The notes under the pieces are model-generated. The model did not search any database. It was not told the origin of the DNA and worked only from the letters and a program-made list of their open reading frames with translations. 64,000 nucleotides of DNA from Microplitis mediator (taxonomy: Eukaryota > Arthropoda > Insecta > Hymenoptera > Braconidae): contig NC_079969.1 of NCBI RefSeq assembly GCF_029852145.1, positions 6,014,001 through 6,078,000 of the forward strand, in the 5' to 3' direction. Of this stretch, positions 1 to 9,903 are shown piece after piece. Every line of letters begins with the position of its first letter. Position 1 is the first letter of the stretch. The position numbers and the translations under genes are program-made.

Positions 1-61
1 AAAAAAATATTAATGTGAAAAATCTTAATTTAATTATCAATGAAATAGTTAATATTTTTCA

Positions 62-71
62 TTTATTTATT
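62..71 (-). terminator. Candidate eIF3a polyadenylation signals
   Basis: Two overlapping AATAAA hexamers on the minus strand, about 120 nt after the eIF3a stop codon. In AT-rich DNA this hexamer is common by chance, so this is only a plausible site. Confidence 0.4.
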
Positions 72-187
72 TGTTTCATTTTTTTATTATTTTTTATTTT
101 TTTTGCTAATAAAAATGAGGCTTATATTAAACCTTGTGGCAAAACTGATAATCCAGTAGATTATTATTCGATAAATGATTAATTATT

Positions 188-287
188 TTAACGTTTGCTG
201 CTTACTTTGGACCAACCTTCGTCTTCTTGGTTTTCATTTTTTTCTTCACGTTTAAATTTATCCTCTCTACGATCACGATCTTCTTTA
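188..287 (-). CDS. eIF3a: eIF3a terminal coding exon
   Basis: Acceptor CCCGCAG at 294-288, then codons completing Asp and encoding KEDRDRREDKFKREEK, followed by the acidic EDEGWSKVSSKR end and TAA at 190-188. The GWxxV ending is the conserved metazoan eIF3a C-terminus, which supports the splice. Confidence 0.9.
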
Positions 288-3200
288 CTGCGGGATAAAA
301 AAACAAAAAAAATTATATTAGTTATTCGAGTGTGGTAAGGAATTCAATACTCGATCACTTTTTATCAAAATTACGTCTATGTCAATTGATACTTTTGTAA
401 TCTACGCGGAAAGAACAAGATGATACTGGTTACCATCTCAGATTATACTCAGTTACATCTGAGGTAAAAAAAAATTTCAAATAGTACCCAGTGTAATCTA
501 GATTATACTCAGTTTCATTCCAGATGTTACTCAGTAACATTTCAGATCATACTGCGCTAGATTATACTGGGTTTTATCCTAGATGATAACCACATACATC
601 TGGATTATACTCCGTACCATCTCAGATTATACTCAGTACTATCTGAGATTTTTATTTGTAGCGCATGCGCGTGCAGTATACTAGATACGCATGCGCTAGA
701 AAAAAAACGGCTGAGTAACTGAGTTAAATCTCAGATAGTAACGGCTGAGTAACTGAGTTAAATCTCAGATAGTACTGAGTATAATCTGAGATGGTATTGA
801 GTAACATCTGGGATGAAACTGAGTATAATCTAGATGCAACTCAGTATAATCTAGATTACACGGGGTACTATCTGAAATTTTTTTACCTTAGATGTAACTG
901 AGCATAATCTGAGATGGTAGCCAGTATCATCTTGTTCTTTCCGTGTACGTCCATATAACGTCAATTTTAACCCTCCGCCCGTTGTCCCGCAGCGTTTCGC
1001 TGCCATATATTTAATATTGTGGTGTTGCCAAGTATCATAACTATGATTTTTCAAAATTAAAACCACACAAGCTCATACGACTAGACAATTATTATTTTTT
1101 TTATAATTTTTTACTAAATCAAAAATCTTGTATTAAATAAAAATTTTAAAGAAAAATTTGGAAAATCCAAACGTCCACGCCTCGACCGATAATGTTGTGG
1201 TTTAAAAAATTAAATTTCAAAAAAATGTTTGAATCACGCGCGTTTTTTTCATAGAAATTTCCATGGTAAATATACGGTAATAAAAGTTAACAAAAAGTAA
1301 GATAAGGAGAACACTCGTAATAAAAATTACAGCAGTAATGGGGGTCAAGATTGAAGAGAAATTCCAAGTTAATGGAATCCGACTGTAAAAGTATCAGGAT
1401 ATGAAAAAAAATTAAATAAATAACAACTTACTCATCACGTTTAGGCAGATCTCTTGGTGAATCATCAATGTTTCTATTGCGCCAATCGTTTGATCCAGAA
1501 GATTTCTGGAATCTGGGTCTCTCATCATCGCGGTCACGTGGTCTCTGCATGTCCATACGTCTTGGACCTGGACGTTCAATTCTGTCATCCTTCTTATCAT
1601 CTTTTCTATCATCGCCACCACGTCTCCAACTGCCAGTATTCATTTCACTACCGCCTCTAGGTTTTTCAAATCTCGCGCCTCTCGTATTAGAGTCTCTGTT
1701 ATCTCTCATATCTCTCGAATCCTTGGGTTCGCGGTCTTTATCTTTAGAAAATCGATCCCATTTAGCATCATCCTGCCTATCAATTCGTTTCTTACCGCGG
1801 TCATCATCTCTGTCATCACGTGGTTTAGGTTCATCGCGTATTTCACTACGCCACGATGAAACGTCCGCTTTAGGTTCGCGTTCATTACGATCATTTCGAT
1901 CACTGCCACGCATACGATCACGATCACCTCCACGGTCACCTCCACGTTCTCTAAGTCCAGCACCGCGACGCCAAGTTTCAGCTTCGCTATCTCGTTTGCG
2001 TTCTTCCTCAAGTTTCCGTTCAATTTCAGCTTCTTTAGCTCGTATTATTTCCGCTTGTTTTTCCAATTTCGCCAAACGTTCGGCTTCCTTAGCAGCTTCT
2101 TCAGCCCGTTTGATTCTTTCTTCTTCCTCACGCAGAGCGCGTTCTTCTTCAATACGTTTCCTCTCTTCTTCCTGTTGAATTCTCAGCTCTTCTTGCAGTT
2201 TACGCTCAGCAGCTTCAGCGCGTTCCTGTTCCCATTTAGCTTTGCGTTCAGCTTTCCTAGCAATTTTACGTTCCAACAGACGTTTAGCACGTTCTTCATT
2301 AAACTTCACTTCAAATTCTTTCAATCTTTCCAAATAAACGCTCTTACGTTCCGCCAATATTTTATCCAAAAACGCATCCGCATCTTCCTTCATACGTGAC
2401 ATACGTTCACGTGTTGCGACAGCTTGATTACGTTCTTCGATAGCTGCCAGAATAAGTTCCTGTTCCTGTTGTTCCCATTGTTGTTTAGCCAATTCTTGTT
2501 TTTCTTCAACAGCTTTTTGTAACAACGGTATTTCTTCGATACGTTTAGCCCGCTCTAGATAATCGACTTTTTTTTCCTGTGACTTCAACTTTTGTTGCAT
2601 TTCACGTCTTTCTTTTTGTAACTCTTCAGCTTCACGTGCTGCTATTTGTTCAGCATCTAATTTTTTAATTTCATCTTCATCTAATTTTTTCAATACCTTT
2701 TGACCGTGACTTGTTTGCGATATTTGTTGCATTTTTTCTTTCAAATGACGATCTTTTATCTGTTGGATTTCACTTTGCTGACGTTTACGCTCACGTTCTT
2801 CACGTTCTTGCTCTAAACGTTTTTGTTCAGCCAACATTTGCTGACGATGTAGTTCTTCTTGACGACGCATTTCTTCTTCTTCGCGTATTGTGTTAACGCG
2901 TTCGATGTATTCTTTACGCTGTTCAATAATATACTGACGTTCTAGTACACGATGATGTTCTTTGTTTTTAGTTTCATGGTACAACGTGACCATCGAGGCG
3001 CGTATTTTTTCGCGTTCTTGCTTACGTTTATTAGGGAATATAATATTAATAGCGCGATGTAATACCGTCGCAATATTGACCAATTGACAGCGGATTTGTT
3101 CAGACGGCATTGCCTGGAGTACAGGACCATCTGGATGGTCTTCGCGTTGAGCTTCGCTCAAATCAACACCAAAGTGGATGCAACGCTTTCCATGGTCAAT

Positions 3201-6200
3201 TCGTATCTGCATGTCATTGTAACGCACGCAGTCAACTAACAGCCGTTCTAAATGAAAGTCCGTTGTAAATTTGGCCAGTTCAATCAAACGCGCGAATTGG
3301 ATCGTCTGGTAAACTTGTGATATCTGATGAATAAGACGTACTAGTGTGACGTCTTGTAACGCAGTTACATACTGAGCTAATGCACTCGATTCATCAACTT
3401 GCAGTGTCGTTATTACGGATTGCACGCGTGAGCACAATTCTAACGGATGAAAATCAACTTCTAACCATGAATACAAATCTTGTAATTGGGGAGATGCTAA
3501 ATTGACAACATTCATACGAACAATGTCACGTAAAAGTGATGCGCGAGTTGGAGGTTGGGTCAGACCAAGTAAAATTGCTAATTTTTGAGCTTTTTCAAGC
3601 GGACTTTTATCCGTTTCGATAAAACGATCAAATTCTGGGTGCGCTGATGGCAATGGAATTGATAGCGTTGCTAATAATACGCGATTAGCCATACGCTGTT
3701 GCTCTTCAGCTGACATATTCTTTTTCATTTCACGGGATAATTGCAACAGTTTGAATAATGCGGCAGCATGGTATAAGTAATTGCCGGCTTTCCAAAATAC
3801 CATTGCTAATTTTTGGTAATAATTGGCCATAGTTTTTGGTACTGGAAGTTTTTTAGATAAATTCATGAGACCGTGAATGTCTTCAGTTGCTTTGTATGCT
3901 TCTTGCCACAGTTCCATTTGAATGGCGGAATCAAGTTGAATTAAACGTGTTTCTAAATTCAATTGCTGTGTCTCGGCTTTATTCATTGATACGTTTGATA
4001 CTAATTGGGGTAATTTACAAATTTCTTCAAGATGTTTACGCAATTTTTCGCAAAGTTTACGAAACTCGGTCTTACGATTGTATTCTAGACAAAATTGAAA
4101 TGCCATACGCGCAATGTCATGATAAAGTGTTTCAACATGAGCATTTGTACGCAATAATTCAAGACATTGACAGTAAGATTCCCATAAAAATTTGACCCAC
4201 GGTGTCAAAATAGTACGATCACTACGATCTTGTGCATCTTCACCGCTTACTGCTGATAGTAAAATACTTTCGGGTGTTGCTAAATTGTCTAGATCGTCGA
4301 TATCTATCACGGCTTGCTGACTTTGTTTACGTGCTGCTTCAGTTTTTTCTTCGGCCATACGTAAATAACCGCGAATAACATTTTCTAAACTACCGACATT
4401 CACCGATTGAAACATGTTACGGTATTGAAATAGACCTTCTTTTGCGATGTGAGATTTTTTTAACTCGACACAGAGATCGAGATACTTGAACATTATCGGT
4501 TCTAAGACCGACTCCGACCAACTGTATGTCCATTTTTTATTACGGAATACTTCTTGGAGGGTATCTAATGCACGAGCAGGCTTACCTACTTCAATAAATT
4601 CTGTAATGCAAAAAAAATATATAAGAAATAAATTATCCTACTGCATTTAATTTTAAATGAAAAATTATAAATTTATTTTTTATGGATTTTCTTGTCATTT
4701 ATTATGTAGCTGAAGATCGGAACGTTTGTCATGGACCAAAAAAAAAATTGGGAAGTTAAAAATCTAGTGGATGACTTTCTTGAGACAAGTAAAAATTTTC
4801 TTGGGTCGAGTAAAAATTTTTCGCGCCAAAAAATCGTTTTTGTGAGTGTGAATGTAGCAGATATGAGACAATTTATAAATTTGAAATAAATAAATAAATT
4901 AATAGAAATGAAATTTTAAAAAATGCGCGTACGGATTCCGCGTTTATTTAAATATTAATTTTTACTCTACTTACATTTTATTCATCTATTATAAAATCTA
5001 AAATATTTATAATTGTCTGCTACATTCACACTCATTTTTTCTGTAGATAGGGTAGAAGTACCGTTTTTGGCCACTTTAGGGCCAGTTTTGGACACTTGAA
5101 AAATTTAAATAAAATAATTTGTAAAAGACGCAATGACAAAATTAATTTTTAAAATGTATTCAAAGATCCTTTTAACCAGCTATTAAACTAGAAATTTCAT
5201 TTGATAACTTTATCATTGACTAAAATAAAGTATCAAATGTCCAAAAATGGAGCAGTGGCCAAAAATGCTACCTCTATCCTAGATGCTGGTATGCCTGCTG
5301 AAAATTGAAGGCAACCCCCAATTTCTAGAGTTACTTAAGCAGTCAAATGACATAAAATTTTTTTCATTTTCGTTGAGTGAAAAACGTTCCGATCTTCAGG
5401 TACATCGTTTATCAAATTAATTATGAATTTCTCAACTTTCAAAATGAATTTAAAGTTCGAGACATTAATTTATCAAATTTTCATAAATTTCGATTTATCA
5501 TAATTTAATAAATTACAGCATAATTTTCATTTGAAATACAATGTGACTATTTTAAAAATATGTTCTATGTAATTAATCAAGATATTAAGTTTGATTTTAA
5601 TTCAAAAAATTTTAAGAGTACAGTAATTAATTGTTTTTTTTTTTTTAATAAAAATCTTAATTAGTTTTTGATAATTATGACTAAATTTAAATCTTGCTAT
5701 GAAATTCCTTATATTTAAAAACTAATTATCCATGAAAAAAAAAAAAAAATTTCAATCGAAGTTATGATTTGAAAATAACTATCAGCTGGAAAATCAATTT
5801 TATTTCAAATTAATTGACTTATAGACAAAAATAAGATTGAATACATAAAAATTAAGTATGTATATAAATAAGCTAACTTATGATATTTATATATATTCCA
5901 TATTTATGACATATGAAATTTTGTAAAATCTTGCAATGTTTAAGTCAAAGTTAACACAAGGTAAAAGTAAATTAATAAATATTTTTAATTATTTTTAAAA
6001 AATTACTATGAATTTTCTAATAGATTTTTTTTTCTTAATTAACTATTTTATAAGTACGATATCTACAAATAATTAATTAATGACACTATTTTTATCAATT
6101 ACCAGCAATGTTTCACTTATTGTCAAGCAAAAAATGAGACTTAATATTTTAAACTAATGAGACTCCAAAAGATATTGAGATAAAAAATTTATAAATTTTA

Positions 6201-7974
6201 AAATTTTGAAGGAAGTTAAATAAATCATTAAATGATTACTATTAAATAAATGGTATTGTGTCAATAACAGGGTCTTTAAATTTATTTAAGTAAATAAATA
6301 AAAATTTACATCAATAATAATAATAACAATAATAATTCATGAGTGTGAATGTAGCAGACATCAGACAAATTCAATATTATAAATAAATAGAGTAAATAAT
6401 TTAAAAAATGAAATTTATAAAAAATGCACTTATTAATTTTAAAATTTTTTGAATGCGCATTTTTAAAAAATTTTATTTTATTAATTATTTACTCTATTCA
6501 TTAATAATTTTTAATTTGTCTGATGTCTGCTACACTCACACTCATTATTAACGATCTCAAAGTTAGCAGACAATTAAAAATTTTCGGATTGTTTTTCCAA
6601 CAAATCAATTACGAAAAAAAAAAAACTAAAAATATGCACATGTAAAAAAATTAAAAAAACTACAAGTGCAATTTTTTCAAATTTTTATTTTTTTATAATT
6701 TACCGCCTAAAAAAAAATCCAAAAATTATTAGACGTCGGCTAACTTTAGAATCATTCATTATTAATGTTCATTCTCATTCTATTTAATAATTAAAATTCT
6801 ATAATAAATATTTAAATTAATAAATATAGTAAGAAACTTTTTTTTTATTATAGTAAATATAGCAGAGTTTTAAAAGTTATATATTTTTACTAAGAAAATG
6901 ATGATTTTGAATTAAACAGATAATTACAAATTTTCAAATATATTTTTTAACAAATCAATTAAAAAAAAAAAACTACAAATATGCACATGTAGAAAATTAA
7001 AGAAACTCTACGAACAATTTTTTTAAATATTTTTTTTTTTAATTTGTCGCTTTCAAAAGAATCTAAAAATTATTAGACGGCGGTTAATTTCAATATCACA
7101 GCAAATTATGGCTGAATGTGACAATTGGCAATTTAAAAAATTTTAGAATAAATAAATAAATTGTACGTAAAATAAAAATAAAAAAATGCGTATTTAGATA
7201 AATGAAAAATCAGTACGCGTATTTTTTTAAATTTCATAAATTGTTTTACGTCTGCTACATTCACACTCGGAACAAACTACATATTAAATAAAAAATATAA
7301 AATATGTAAAAATTTTAAAAAATCCGGTTTCAATTTTAAAAAATTACTTTCTATTAATATACAATTTATTTATTAATAAATAAAATAAAATATCAAATTA
7401 TAGAACAAAAAATAAAATTTAAATTTTTAAATTAAAAATGTAATTAAAATTAATGTGTGAATGTAGCAGACATCAGACAAATTTAAAATTATTAATAAAT
7501 AGAGTAAATAATTAATAAAATAAATTTTTTAAAAAATCCGCATTTAAAAAATTAAAAAATTAATAAGTGCATTTTTTAAAAATATTTTTGTTAATTATTT
7601 ACTCTATTTATTTATAATTTTAAATTTGTCTGATGACTGCTACGTTCACACTCATTTAAAAATATTAATATTTAAAAAAAAAAAAAACAATATGTCAAAA
7701 TTAAAATTTGGAGTACCAAAAAAAATCTAATTAATTATTTATAATTTCAATAAATTGTTATATAATATTAAAAATATATATATAGATATAAAATATAACA
7801 ATAGAAGTAATAATGAAATATGTTTGCTGGTAATTATTATTGAGAAAAAAGTGTTGCATTACTGCCATGTTGAACGACATAGACAAGTGGGTTAAAAAAA
7901 GCCGCATATTGATAAAAAAACTCACCATTGGCACGTTTAAGTGCATTTTCGGGACGTTGTCCGTATCTAGCCAT
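188..7974 (-). CDS. eIF3a: Eukaryotic translation initiation factor 3 subunit A, complete, 3 coding exons
   Basis: Largest scaffold subunit of the cytoplasmic eIF3 complex, which helps load the 40S subunit with initiator tRNA and mRNA. Join is complement(188..287, 1432..4600, 7926..7974), giving 1105 residues. The start encodes MARYGQRPENALKRANEF, matching the conserved metazoan N-terminus. Residues about 50-500 hold the helical and PCI region (for example ETRLIQLDSAIQMELWQEA and MPSEQIRCQLVN). Residues about 530-830 are a long charged coiled coil (NQEKKVDYLERAKRIEEIP is a family signature). The rest is an R/D/E-rich tail, less regular than the DDDRGPRR repeats of vertebrates. It ends in DEGWSKVSSKR, like the vertebrate DDDGWxxV end. 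Introns obey GT-AG in phases 1 and 2. Divergent from DENND10. Family assignment is certain; exact splice sites are inferred. Confidence 0.97.
401..951. mobile_element. Foldback MITE filling eIF3a intron 2
   Basis: A 550-bp near-perfect inverted repeat. The left half begins CGCGGAAAGAACAAGATGAT and the right half ends ATCATCTTGTTCTTTCCGTG, flanked by TA on both sides. The interior is made of many copies of short units such as ATCTCAGATTATACTCAGT in both orientations. No ORF or transposase. It takes up about half of the 1144-bp intron. Confidence 0.8.
1432..4600 (-). CDS. eIF3a: eIF3a coding exon 2 (main exon)
   Basis: Begins after acceptor TTACAG (4601-4606) with AATTTATTGAAGTAGG (EFIEVG in frame) and ends GATGA before donor GTAAGT at 1431. 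It carries about 95% of the protein, including the PCI region and coiled coil. If the donor is not used, the frame reads one Glu codon and then TAA, so an unspliced message would stop here. Confidence 0.95.
4843..5034. mobile_element. MITE, GAGTGTGAATGTAGCAGA family (nested)
   Basis: Inverted ends TGAGTGTGAATGTAGCAG and CTGCTACATTCACACTCA, about 190 bp and non-coding. It is one of at least four copies in eIF3a intron 1 (others at 6339-6544, 7453-7654 and a decayed one at 7109-7268). Confidence 0.8.
5048..5281. mobile_element. 234-bp MITE, TAGGGTARAAGTACC ends, copy 1
   Basis: Ends TAGGGTAGAAGTACC and GGTAGCATTTTTGGCCAC on reverse reading. The interior is GGCCACTTTAGGGCCA-like. A second copy of exactly the same length lies in inverse orientation at 15681-15914. 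Confidence 0.8.
6339..6544. mobile_element. MITE, GAGTGTGAATGTAGCAGA family
   Basis: Inverted ends TGAGTGTGAATGTAGCAGAC and its complement around a non-coding AT-rich core, in eIF3a intron 1. Confidence 0.8.
6553..6756. mobile_element. MITE, AAAGTTAGC-GACGTCTAATAAT family
   Basis: Palindromic element of about 200 bp: left GATCTCAAAGTTAGCAGAC, right GTCGGCTAACTTTAGAATC. Similar decayed copies lie at 6899-7099 and 9112-9314, and one end at about 40060-40105. Confidence 0.65.
6899..7099. mobile_element. Decayed MITE of the same family as 6553-6756
   Basis: Contains the AAATATGCACATGTAGAAAA core and the right end TCTAAAAATTATTAGACGGC. The left end is diverged. Confidence 0.5.
7109..7268. mobile_element. 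Decayed MITE, GAGTGTGAATGTAGCAGA family
   Basis: The left end is degraded (GGCTGAATGTGACAATTGG). The right end is intact (GTCTGCTACATTCACACTC). Confidence 0.55.
7453..7654. mobile_element. MITE, GAGTGTGAATGTAGCAGA family
   Basis: Inverted ends GTGTGAATGTAGCAGACATC and the near-complement TGATGACTGCTACGTTCACA. About 200 bp, in eIF3a intron 1 close to exon 1. Confidence 0.75.
7926..7974 (-). CDS. eIF3a: eIF3a coding exon 1
   Basis: ATG at 7974-7972, 16 codons plus one base, then donor GTGAG at 7925. It encodes MARYGQRPENALKRAN. The first base of the next codon (G) joins AA at 4600 to make Glu. It is too short to stand out as an ORF; the start was chosen because it restores the conserved QRPENALKRANEF opening. 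Confidence 0.93.
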
Positions 7975-8525
7975 GATTATTAAATAACTTTAATCACCAT
8001 TAATTAATAACTGGAAGCTCAATAATAATGTTAATTATTATGACGGATTAATTTATTTAATTAATATGTATCCGTACGTGGATAATTTTTCACTATTAAA
8101 ATATGAAAAAAACTGAGGAGACAGCAAACCGCGTGGACCGGATGAACGGCGGCCATTAAAAAGAAAATGGCGGCGCTGTAAACCACTAAATTCAAATTAA
8201 AGTCTATTTTTAAGGAGTAATTATTTTTTTTATTGTTATTTAAATTTAAATAATTGTTTGAGTAAAAGATAAAAGGAGGCGAAAATTTTTGTAAAAAAAT
8301 TTTGGCTATGGTTTTTGGAATTATTGATATGAAAGTTTTGGGATTTTATAAATTAGATAATTTACTGATTTATTAGTACGGATTGAAATTGTAAGATGGC
8401 AAGATCTGATTATTTTATAGAGCGCTTCTCTATTGAGTAATTTGTTAACTAATTGTTACGATTTTATTTGAATTTGAATTTGTTGGTAAGGCGGGAAAAA
8501 ATTTAAAATATTATTTTGAAAAGAA

Positions 8526-9041
8526 CCCTGATAGCCAGACTTTGGTTGAAAAGTTGATGTCAATTAAATGTAGTCAAATCGATGACTACTTTCAGTTTTT
8601 GTAAATGTTGACTATAAGTTGCTGTCAACTTTCCCAGAAAGTTGGCGGCGATTTACTGCCGCAACCCGTCACCAACTTTCTGAGAAAATTGAAGGCAACT
8701 TTACATCAACTAATGGATGCTAACTTTTGTTACCAAATTTCTCAGACAATTGATGACAAGTTGTCGACAACTTTCAGCTTTTATGACTAATGACTACATG
8801 TTGTTGTCAACTTTCCCAGAAAGTTGGTGGCGATTTATTGCCGCAACCTGTCACCAACTTTCTGAGAAAAGTGAAGGCAACTTTACATCAACTAATGGAT
8901 GTTAACTTTTGCCACGAATTTTCTCAGACAATTGGCAACTAGTTGCCGTCAACTTATGGAAATGACAATTTTTGCGGTTGACGGCGACAAGTTGCTGAAG
9001 TAAATTGTCGTCAGCTTGCTGTCATTTTGGTGTTATCAGGG
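8526..9041. mobile_element. Array-type MITE with CCCTGATA ends
   Basis: Begins CCCTGATAGCCAGACTTTGG and ends TTTTGGTGTTATCAGGG, inverted repeats. The interior is two direct copies (about 8608-8740 and 8800-8920) of a unit containing AACTTTCCCAGAAAGTTGG and CACCAACTTTCTGAGAAA, so the units themselves are palindromic. No coding content. Confidence 0.7.
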
Positions 9042-9111
9042 AAAAAAATTTGAAATTTCTAATAGGCCACAATATCAACACCTTAACAAAGAGATCCCAC
9101 TAAATATTGTG

Positions 9112-9314
9112 ATACTTAAAGCAGTGGACGTCTAATAGTTTTTGGATTTTTCTAAAGACGATAAATTTAAAAAAAAAAAAAAATATTTAAAACAATTGCA
9201 CCTACAGTTTTTAAAATTTTCTACCTGTGCATAATTTTAGTTTTATTTTTTTTTTTTAAATTAAATTATTGAAAAAAAAGTCAAAAATTTTTAATTGTCT
9301 TCTATCTTCAGAAT
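9112..9314. mobile_element. Decayed MITE, GACGTCTAATAAT family
   Basis: Left GTGGACGTCTAATAGTTTTT, right AATTGTCTTCTATCTTCAGA. Same family as 6553-6756, in inverse orientation. Confidence 0.5.
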
Positions 9315-9863
9315 CATCTAAATATTTTATTTTAACAAAAGGTAAAACAAAATTACTACTAAAAGGCGCAAGAGTTGCCATCTATTTCCTGCTTTAATTA
9401 CTAAGTCACAAATCTGTCAAAAAGTCTTATCGATAACGCAAAATATAAACAGAGAATATTAAACATTCCATTATTTGTGATAATTTTTTACAATTTTTTC
9501 AAAACTAACCCATGAAAAAAGTTAACAACTTATTCTGTAAATATATAAACAGTTCATTTATATGAAAAATTATCATTCAGTATAAATATATATATATATA
9601 TCTGGTTACAAACATAAAGTAATTTATGAGATAATTCATTTTCTGAAACTCGGCTTAATTACGTTTTAAATATTTATGGGACAAATGATGAAAATCTTCC
9701 AAGGAAGTTCATCTCATGCATTTTTTTAAATGCTAAAAAAATTTCTGTAATGATAATCAATTAATAAATTAACAGAAATCTAAAATCCGAGAATTTTTTG
9801 GTTCCGGCCCAGCCTTAACCTCTTATAGGATTTAATAGCAACATAAATAATTTATTTTAAAAA

Positions 9864-9903
9864 ATGCCACCACTTACAGATTTAATATCTTGTAGTATTA
9901 TTG
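9864..9903 (+). CDS. DENND10: DENND10 coding exon 1
   Basis: ATG after AAAAA, encoding MPPLTDLISCSII plus one base, then donor GTAAGA at 9904. Its final G joins AA at 10539 to give Glu of the conserved IEKD motif. Confidence 0.82.

Larger units (their letters stand above)
4709..5400. mobile_element. TIR element (CTGAAGATCGGAACGTTT ends) carrying two nested MITEs
   Basis: Left end CTGAAGATCGGAACGTTT and right end AACGTTCCGATCTTCAG are inverted repeats. The interior holds a complete 192-bp element (4843-5034) and a complete 234-bp element (5048-5281). Related intact short copies lie at 19977-20182 and 32224-32419. It sits in eIF3a intron 1. Confidence 0.75.
7975..9863. promoter_or_regulatory. 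Divergent intergenic region, eIF3a / DENND10
   Basis: The 1.9 kb between the two start codons must hold both promoters. The eIF3a side has GC-richer sequence at about 8120-8180 (GGCGGCCATT, ATGGCGGCGCTG) consistent with a housekeeping promoter and 5' UTR. The middle is taken by the MITEs at 8526-9041 and 9112-9314. No TATA box or defined motif can be assigned with confidence. Confidence 0.5.

Noticed and set aside
401..951. CRISPR-like or satellite array
   Set aside because: The repeats alternate orientation inside an inverted-repeat frame with no regular spacers; it is a foldback transposon in a eukaryotic intron.
1468..2178. Plus-strand 236-codon open frame, Ser/Arg-rich
   Set aside because: It is the antisense shadow of the repetitive R/D/E-rich eIF3a tail.
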